Assembly (NCBI RefSeq): GCF_008253865.1
Contig: NZ_CP042331.1
Location: 1,054,001-1,118,000, forward strand
DNA from: Bosea sp. F3-2
GTDB lineage: Bacteria > Pseudomonadota > Alphaproteobacteria > Rhizobiales > Beijerinckiaceae
Reading direction: 5' to 3'
Length of the DNA: 64,000 bases
The translations under genes were made by a program, and so were the position numbers. This document shows positions 58,895-64,000 of this stretch, piece by piece (position 1 is the stretch's first letter; each line of letters starts with the position of its first letter). The notes below the pieces were generated by a model. The model had not been told where the DNA came from. It searched no databases and was given only the letters and a program-made list of their open reading frames with translations.

Positions 58895-59268
58895 GAGACC
58901 CGCGCGCGAAGGATCGGTTGCGGCTGGCGGTCGACGTGGCCGACCCTGCCGTCGCTGATCGGATCGCGTCTGTTCTGGCCGATGCCGAAGAGGTCGAGCT
59001 GGTCGGCAAGGAGGATGAACCCGACGCGCTCGTCGTCGCGCCGGGAGCGGCGACGGAGCTGCAAGCCAGCATCGCACTCACCGCCCGGGAATTGGAAGTC
59101 CTCGCGCTGCTGGCGGAGGGGGCATCGAACAAGCTGATTGCCCGCCGGCTCGGCATTTCGGCGCACACCGCCAAGTATCACGTCGCATCCTTGCTGGAGA
59201 AGCTCGATGCGGTGAGCCGCACGGATGCCGTCGCCCATGCAGCAAGGATCGGTGTCCTCCACCTTTGA
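58891..59268 (+). CDS. LuxR-type regulator with vestigial receiver
   Basis: A 125-residue regulator. The C-terminal 65 residues are a LuxR/GerE helix-turn-helix (LTARELEVLALLAEGASNKL, IARRLGISAHTAKYHVASLL). The N-terminal 55 residues look like a shortened receiver domain (RLRLAVDVADPAVADRIASV) without a recognisable phospho-Asp pocket. It starts with TTG overlapping the pseudo-HtrA stop, implying coupled translation. It may regulate the protease pair; no operator was recognised. Confidence 0.85.
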   Translation: MRDPRAKDRLRLAVDVADPAVADRIASVLADAEEVELVGKEDEPDALVVAPGAATELQASIALTARELEVLALLAEGASNKLIARRLGISAHTAKYHVASLLEKLDAVSRTDAVAHAARIGVLHL

Positions 59269-59757
59269 CACGCGCTCGCCCACGGCTGCTTCGCGCCAGG
59301 CTTCCCGTTTTGCGCACTCCTCCAGCATCGCTGATCACGTCCTGATCGAGCTTGCCGTTCTCGGCGATGAGTGGCCGCTTCGAGGACACCGCTCCGCCTC
59401 AGGAATGCCTGCTCCCGTCACCATCGGCCATACGCGGAGCAACTGGCAGACGTCGGCTTGGGGTCGAGAGCGGGCTTAATTTGCGCCAGCCACTAATGTC
59501 TGTTTCCGGGCGATGTCCTAATGTCCGGTATCGGCGCTTCCACACCCTAGAGCGCCTGATTTGGGTTGTTGGCCGCACAATCGCGACGTGCCGGCCGTGC
59601 CTTCATATCTACGGCCAAAGGCCTCTTGACGTTGCTGGCGCGCGCGAACGAACGATCCCCAGGCCGTAAGTTATTACTCCTGATTAAAAATCGAGATGAA
59701 ACCGGCGCTATTTTTCGATAGCGATACGCAATAGCGCGGCTTATCGCTTGTGAGGAG
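59269..59757. other. Intergenic stretch with no recognised gene
   Basis: About 490 bases without a supported gene. It contains the second, altered copy of the motif seen at 54423 (59496-59537) and an AT-rich stretch near 59670-59720 that may hold the promoter of the LysR gene. Confidence 0.5.
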
Positions 59758-60675
59758 ATGATGGCTCCGACCGTCCAGGGCAGCGAATTTGCACAACTGC
59801 GAACCTTCGTGACCGTTGCTGAGCAGTTGAGCTTTACCCGCGCCGCCGAGCGGCTCGGCATCACGCCGTCGTCCCTCAGCCAGACGATTCGTAGTCTCGA
59901 AGAACGACTGGGCATCCGTCTGCTCAATCGCACGACTCGTAGCGTCGCCTTGACCCCGGCTGGAGAGGCCCTGCTGCTTCGCCTGCGCCCGGCGATGGAC
60001 GAAATCGGTGCTGCGTTGGAAAGCGCCATCCGCTTTCGCGACACCCCGTCCGGGACGGTACGTGTCCATGCCGCGCGCCAAGCCGCGCAGACATTCATCA
60101 CGCCCATGCTCGGTACCTTCAGCCGGTCCTATCCCGAGATCATCGTTGATGTGACCGTTGATGACGCGGTTGTCGACATCGTTTCGGGCGGGTGGGACGT
60201 CGCCATTCGCCCGGGCGAGGTGGTCGAGCGAGACATGATTGCGGTCGAGATCGGCGGCGCGCTTTGCCAGCATCCGGTGGCGACGCCCACCTACATCGCG
60301 GAACATGGCGTGCCGGAAACGCCGGAGCAGCTCCTGGACCACAATTGCATCCGGTGGCGTTGGTCCGGCCACAGCCTTCCGTACGCCTGGGAGTTCTATC
60401 GCGACGGAAACTGGTTCGAGCTGGTGGTGAAGGGCTCGATCATCGCGAACGACCGCGGGATGATGCTGGCAGCCTGCCTGGACGATGCTGGCATCGCCTT
60501 TGCGACGAACCGGGAAACCGATCACCTGATTGCGGCTGGCCGGCTCGTCAAAATGCTCGATGCCTATTGCGAGCCGTATCCCGGGTTCTTTCTCTGTTAT
60601 CCCCGGCAAAGGCAGATGGCCCCCGCTCTGCGTGCTTTCATCGATGCCGTGAGGACCACCGCTCATCACGAGTAA
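59758..60675 (+). CDS. LysR-family transcriptional regulator
   Basis: A 305-residue LysR protein. The helix-turn-helix is VTVAEQLSFTRAAERLGITP and SSLSQTIRSLEERLGIRLLN. The effector domain contains LLDHNCIRWRWSGHSLPYAW and YPGFFLCYPRQRQMAPALRA, the same subgroup as the LysR at 16 kb. AGGAG abuts the first ATG, so the second ATG at 59761 may be the true start. It converges on the SDR gene at 60760 and may control it. Confidence 0.93.
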   Translation: MMAPTVQGSEFAQLRTFVTVAEQLSFTRAAERLGITPSSLSQTIRSLEERLGIRLLNRTTRSVALTPAGEALLLRLRPAMDEIGAALESAIRFRDTPSGTVRVHAARQAAQTFITPMLGTFSRSYPEIIVDVTVDDAVVDIVSGGWDVAIRPGEVVERDMIAVEIGGALCQHPVATPTYIAEHGVPETPEQLLDHNCIRWRWSGHSLPYAWEFYRDGNWFELVVKGSIIANDRGMMLAACLDDAGIAFATNRETDHLIAAGRLVKMLDAYCEPYPGFFLCYPRQRQMAPALRAFIDAVRTTAHHE

Positions 60676-60759
60676 GAGGATTGAGAGCTGCAAGCGTTTC
60701 GTTAGCGTCGGATGAAGATCGGGGCGGCCGCTGTTCTGCGACCGTCCCGTCGCGATCGA

Positions 60760-61521
60760 TCAGCCGATCGGAACGCTCATGCCGCCATCGGCCATGACGA
60801 CCGAGCCGACGATAAAGCTCGCGCGGTCCGAGGCCAGGAAGGCGACGATCTCGGCGATTTCCACCGGATCAGCGGCACGCCCGATCGGAGCGTTCTTGCC
60901 GTGCTCGGCGAGGAACTCGCGCCCGTCATCCCTGAAATGGTTCAGCAGGTTGGTGACGACGTCGCCGACGCCGATCGCATTCACGCGGATGCCGTGCTCG
61001 ATCGCTTCGAGCGCCTGCGTCCGGGTCAACTGCGCCAGCGCTCCCTTCGAAGCCGTGTAGGCCGCGATGCCGGGGAAGGCGAAGTAGGACGCATAGGAGG
61101 CGATGTTCACGATCGCACCCGCGCGGTTCGGCATCATCGCCTTGGCCGCTTCCCGGGAGTGAAGGAAGGCGCCGGTGACGTTCGTCTCCATCTGCCAGTT
61201 CCAGTCCTCGCGGCTCATGTCGACGAGGTTCTTGTAGATGATGCGGCCGGCATTGTTCACGAGGATGTCGAGCTTGCCGAACCTGTTCACTGCGAGCGCC
61301 ACCGCCTTCTCGGCCGAACCGTCTGCGGTGATGTCGGCCACGAAGGCGACGAGCCCGTCCCGCTCCAGCTCCTTGACGGCCGGGTCGATGTCTTCCGCGA
61401 CCACCTTCGCGCCGCGTGCATGCAGCAATTCGGCGATCGCGCGGCCGATGCCGCTCGCCGCGCCGGTGACGAGTGCAACCTTGCCCTCGACCTCGTTCAC
61501 GTTCGCTACGATGTTGGTCAT
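60760..61521 (-). CDS. SDR-family oxidoreductase
   Basis: A 253-residue classical SDR. The cofactor motif is ALVTGAASGIGRAIAELLHA, an acidic residue (VAEDIDP) after the second strand indicates NAD(H), and NNAGR follows. The catalytic Ser is in NIASYAS and Tyr/Lys in YTASKGALAQL. The C-terminus VMADGGMSVPIG is typical of 3-oxoacyl-ACP-reductase-like members. GGAG is 7 bases before the ATG at 61521. The substrate is unknown. Confidence 0.93.
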   Translation of the reverse strand: MTNIVANVNEVEGKVALVTGAASGIGRAIAELLHARGAKVVAEDIDPAVKELERDGLVAFVADITADGSAEKAVALAVNRFGKLDILVNNAGRIIYKNLVDMSREDWNWQMETNVTGAFLHSREAAKAMMPNRAGAIVNIASYASYFAFPGIAAYTASKGALAQLTRTQALEAIEHGIRVNAIGVGDVVTNLLNHFRDDGREFLAEHGKNAPIGRAADPVEIAEIVAFLASDRASFIVGSVVMADGGMSVPIG

Positions 61522-61701
61522 GGTAGCTCTCCTTGCGGGATGCGGTTGAGAACGGCCAAATTCGCCCATCCCGCAGCGATTTTGGCCCGCCGTGTTGGCG
61601 TGGAACCGATATGCCCCCGGCGGGCGTTGCCTTCTCTCGGGCCTTTGCCGGGACTGTCGGGGTTTTGCGCAAATCGGCTGGGCGGCAGGCGAGGCGTCCG
61701 C

Positions 61702-62313
61702 TCAGGACGGAGGTGAAGCCAGTCCGCCGAATACGGCCTCGATCAGCGCATCGATGAACGCGTCGGTGAGATCGGAGCCGAGATAGGGGATGAAAAAGCG
61801 GTGGTAGATCGGCCCGTAGAGGAGATCGAGGACGATGTCCGGATCGAGGCCGGGCCTCAGCTCTCCCGTCGCGATCCCTTCACGTATGATCTCGCGAGCG
61901 ATGGCTCGGCGCGGCTCGACCCAGCGCAGCTTCATCGCGTCGAGTAGGCGTGAATCGACCTGCGCTCGTCCGAGCAATGTCCGCATGATCCTGCCTTGCT
62001 GGCCGTTATAGGCGCGTACCAGCAGCTTCATCGAAGCCCGGAAGCTCTCGCGCGCGGTGGCATTCTTTTGGATCGGTGCCGCCTTGGTAATCTCGCCGAG
62101 GAAAGCGTCCATCACGATCGCCGCGACGTTCGGCCACCGGCGATAGATCGTCGTCTTCGCGACGCCGGTGCGGCCGGCGATGCCTTCGATCGTCAGGGCT
62201 TCGAAGCCGACTTCCTCGCCGAGTTCGAGTGCGGCGCGGAGAATCGTCGCGGTGACATCGGCGCGATGAGCGCCGGGGGGCTTTGCAGTCGCTGTCACGG
62301 ATCTGGCTACCAT
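61702..62313 (-). CDS. TetR-family repressor
   Basis: A 203-residue repressor. The helix-turn-helix (ILRAALELGEEVGFEALTIE, AGRTGVAKTTIYRRWPNVAA) is followed by a TetR_C-type domain ending in LYGPIYHRFFIPYLGSDLTD. The start at 62313 (MVARSVTATAKPPGAHRADV) is chosen because the longer frame covers the divergent promoter. A 16-base perfect palindrome 62 bases upstream is its probable operator, controlling itself and the monooxygenase/flavin reductase genes. Confidence 0.93.
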   Translation of the reverse strand: MVARSVTATAKPPGAHRADVTATILRAALELGEEVGFEALTIEGIAGRTGVAKTTIYRRWPNVAAIVMDAFLGEITKAAPIQKNATARESFRASMKLLVRAYNGQQGRIMRTLLGRAQVDSRLLDAMKLRWVEPRRAIAREIIREGIATGELRPGLDPDIVLDLLYGPIYHRFFIPYLGSDLTDAFIDALIEAVFGGLASPPS

Positions 62314-62374
62314 CGTGTCGTCCCTGAGCGCCGAGGCCGGGGGTGGGCGAAAGATCGATTGAGCTTGACGAGAA

Positions 62375-62390
62375 TACGCTACGTAGCGTA
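62375..62390. promoter_or_regulatory. Perfect 16-bp palindrome between TetR and the monooxygenase gene
   Basis: TACGCTACGTAGCGTA reads identically on both strands. It lies within the divergent promoter region, close after TTGACG (62365-62370), so repressor bound here would block a plus-strand promoter. Confidence 0.75.
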
Positions 62391-62497
62391 GCGTGACAAT
62401 GCGAAAATCGACACTGCGGTGCCGATCCGGGCATGGGTACGGCCGTTGCCGAGAGACCGAGCGAGCAATCACTGAGCATTCCGTCAGGAGAAGCGAA

Positions 62498-62812
62498 GTG
62501 TCACAGGTCACCAACATCGCTTTCATCCGGGCTCGAAGCGGCCGTTCAGAAGAGCTGGGCCGGCGGCTTCTCGATCTGGTCGTGCCCTCTCGACAAGAAC
62601 CCGGATGCATCAACTACGACGTGCATCGGTCGGACATCGATGCCGACCTCTGGTGCGTCTACGAGAACTGGCGTTCTGCGGACGATCTCGCGGCCCATTT
62701 CGATCTGCCGCATATGCGGGCCTTCGTCGCCGACGTGCCCGAGCTCGTTGACGGGGATCTCGATCTGCGCCGCTTCCTGATGATGTCAGAGCCGGCGCCG
62801 TGGCGCCTTTGA
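62498..62812 (+). CDS. Antibiotic-biosynthesis-monooxygenase (quinol monooxygenase-like) protein
   Basis: A 104-residue dimeric alpha/beta-barrel protein. VTNIAFIRARSGRSEELGRR, EPGCINYDVHRSDIDADLWC and YENWRSADDLAAHFDLPHM fit the ABM family (YgiN-like), which oxidises quinols or acts without cofactor. The start is GTG at 62498, 7 bases after CAGGAG; the upstream ATGs give an unlikely Arg-rich leader. It is followed after 78 bases by a flavin reductase and is opposite the TetR gene. Confidence 0.88.
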   Translation: MSQVTNIAFIRARSGRSEELGRRLLDLVVPSRQEPGCINYDVHRSDIDADLWCVYENWRSADDLAAHFDLPHMRAFVADVPELVDGDLDLRRFLMMSEPAPWRL

Positions 62813-62890
62813 TCCTTGAGATAGACCATCGGAAGTGATCCGCGCTCAACCTGATGGCGCTGCTGCTGTCCCGGCCTCGGAGCGAAGCAG

Positions 62891-63448
62891 ATGACACTGG
62901 AATCGATGCCCCCGAGCAAGGCCTATCGTCTGCTCGAACCTGGTCCGATTGTGCTGGTGACGACAGCGCAAGGTGGCCGCCCAAACGTGATGACCATGGG
63001 CTTCCACATGATGATCCAGCATTCTCCGCCCCTGATCGGCTGCATCATCGGCTCGTGGGATCACAGCCACCGGGCGCTGCGCAGCACCGGCGAGTGCGTG
63101 CTGGCCGTGCCGACGGTCGATCTCGCCAAGACGGTCGTGGATATCGGCAATTGTTCCGGCAGCGAGGTCGACAAGTTCGAGCGGTTCGGCCTTACGCCAC
63201 GACCGGCCGAGAAGGTCGCCGCGCCACTCATCGCGGAGTGCCTCGCCAATATCGAATGCCGCGTCGCCGATGACAGCATGGTCGCGACTTATAACCTGTT
63301 CATCCTCGAGGCGGTCGCGATCTCGATCGATCCGGAACGGACCGAGCGGCGGACGCTTCACCATCGGGGCGACGGGACCTTCGCGGTCGACGGCCGGATC
63401 CTCGATCTGAGGGAGCGGATGGTGAAGTGGCGATATCTGCAGGACTGA
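62891..63448 (+). CDS. Flavin reductase family protein
   Basis: A 185-residue FMN-binding split-barrel protein. GPIVLVTTAQGGRPNVMTMG is the flavin-phosphate strand, and ECVLAVPTVDLAKTVVDIGN with FERFGLTPRPAEKVAAPLIA are the standard continuation. Such enzymes supply reduced flavin to monooxygenases or act as small reductases. Position after the ABM gene and the divergent TetR suggests one inducible unit. An exact partner is not identified. Confidence 0.9.
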   Translation: MTLESMPPSKAYRLLEPGPIVLVTTAQGGRPNVMTMGFHMMIQHSPPLIGCIIGSWDHSHRALRSTGECVLAVPTVDLAKTVVDIGNCSGSEVDKFERFGLTPRPAEKVAAPLIAECLANIECRVADDSMVATYNLFILEAVAISIDPERTERRTLHHRGDGTFAVDGRILDLRERMVKWRYLQD

Positions 63449-63561
63449 ACGAGGTCGAGGCCTGCGCCGTCGGCATTTTTTCGCCGGCTTCCGAAGTGGC
63501 GGCGCGTCTCGGTCGCTTCCCTTCGTAAGATCGAGAGCGCAGCACGCGGAAAGGCAGTCGG

Positions 63562-64000
63562 ATGGCGTTGTTCGAGAACATGCTGATCCTGGTGCTGCTG
63601 GCCGTGGTCCTGCTCCAGTTGTCGCGGCGGCTGGGCATTCCCTACCCGACGATGCTGGCGCTGGCCGGCGTGCTGGTCGCGGCCCTGCCCTGGGCGCCGG
63701 GCGTCGCCATCGATCCACAGCTTGCGCTGGCGCTCTTCATCGCGCCGGCGCTCCTCGATGCAGCCTATGATTTCTCGCCGCGCGCCGCGCGCAGCAACTG
63801 GCTGCCCTTGCTGGCCCTGGCCGCGCTGGCCGTCATCCTGACGACGGCGGCCGTCGCTTGGGTCGGGGTTGCGCTGGCGGGGCTGCTGATCGCCGCCGCA
63901 ATCGCGCTCGGGGCCATCGTCGCCCCGCCGGATGCCGCGGCGGCCGCGGCGGTTCTGGGGCGCTTCGCCCTGCCGCGCCGAACCGTCACGGTTCTCAAGG
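63562..64000 (+). CDS. CPA1-type cation:proton antiporter, N-terminal part (runs off the window)
   Basis: The first 146 residues of a NhaP/CPA1-like sodium/proton antiporter. The first helix is FENMLILVLLAVVLLQLSRR, GIPYPTMLALAGVLVAALPW follows, then FIAPALLDAAYDFSPRAARS, and IALGAIVAPPDAAAAAAVLG, which contains the conserved APPDA segment of the ion site. The gene is cut by the end of the window, so the length and C-terminal domain are unknown. Confidence 0.9.
   Translation, partial: MALFENMLILVLLAVVLLQLSRRLGIPYPTMLALAGVLVAALPWAPGVAIDPQLALALFIAPALLDAAYDFSPRAARSNWLPLLALAALAVILTTAAVAWVGVALAGLLIAAAIALGAIVAPPDAAAAAAVLGRFALPRRTVTVLK

Overview
The window is about 64% GC and reads as an alphaproteobacterium of the Hyphomicrobiales (Rhizobiales) type, roughly the Bosea/Methylobacterium/Bradyrhizobium neighbourhood. 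This rests on a FixL/FixK-type oxygen-sensing pair, TTG(A/C)-N6-(T/G)CAA boxes, a dispersed palindrome of rhizobial style, and many LysR/TetR-controlled catabolic and efflux genes. No rRNA, tRNA or CRISPR array was seen. It is a chromosome-like accessory region in which intact operons alternate with stretches of broken genes.

0-11 kb is a low-oxygen/stress module: Hsp20, NUDIX, phasin, a truncated PHA synthase, a zinc alcohol dehydrogenase coupled to an ABC membrane protein without ATPase, an OmpR-type regulator, a FixK-like Crp/Fnr regulator overlapping a FixL-like hybrid kinase, and an aminoglycoside-phosphotransferase/P-loop protein. Four FixK/Fnr-type boxes sit upstream of the target genes. 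11-15.7 kb is a gene graveyard (autotransporter, IS5, RidA and chromate-transporter remnants) with two small cytochromes c, a GYD protein and an unassigned Cys-rich secreted protein. 15.8-20.1 kb is a LysR/MFS/Tat-hydrolase/cyclophilin-like cassette bracketed by two direct copies of an IS-end-like repeat. 20.4-26.7 kb is a TetR-controlled electrophile/carbonyl detoxification operon (SDR, old yellow enzyme, DUF2147, quinone-type oxidoreductase, hydrolase, aldo-keto reductase). 26.7-27.5 kb holds a decayed LysR/MFS pair.

27.5-33.6 kb carries an aminotransferase, an MFS protein, and a LysR divergent from two nitronate monooxygenases with a frameshifted tautomerase between them. 34-38.9 kb is a TetR-regulated RND efflux system with a large inverted-repeat operator. 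39.1-41.1 kb is a mosaic of truncated genes. 41.1-50.2 kb is a GntR-controlled catabolic island: a DapA-like lyase, a three-part opine/D-amino-acid-type dehydrogenase, a polar amino acid ABC transporter and a hydantoinase. 51.2-54.3 kb is an exported methionine-sulfoxide repair operon (MsrB, a DipZ-like CcdA/thioredoxin protein with a Met-rich linker, MsrA). 55-59.3 kb holds a Rieske/helical fusion, an HtrA-type protease, a pseudo-HtrA lacking all three catalytic residues, and a small LuxR regulator. 59.7-64 kb holds LysR, SDR, TetR, a quinol-monooxygenase-like protein, a flavin reductase and the start of a CPA1 antiporter.

All calls come from reading the sequence without database searches. 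Family names are recognition by motif and domain pattern, and substrates are inferred.
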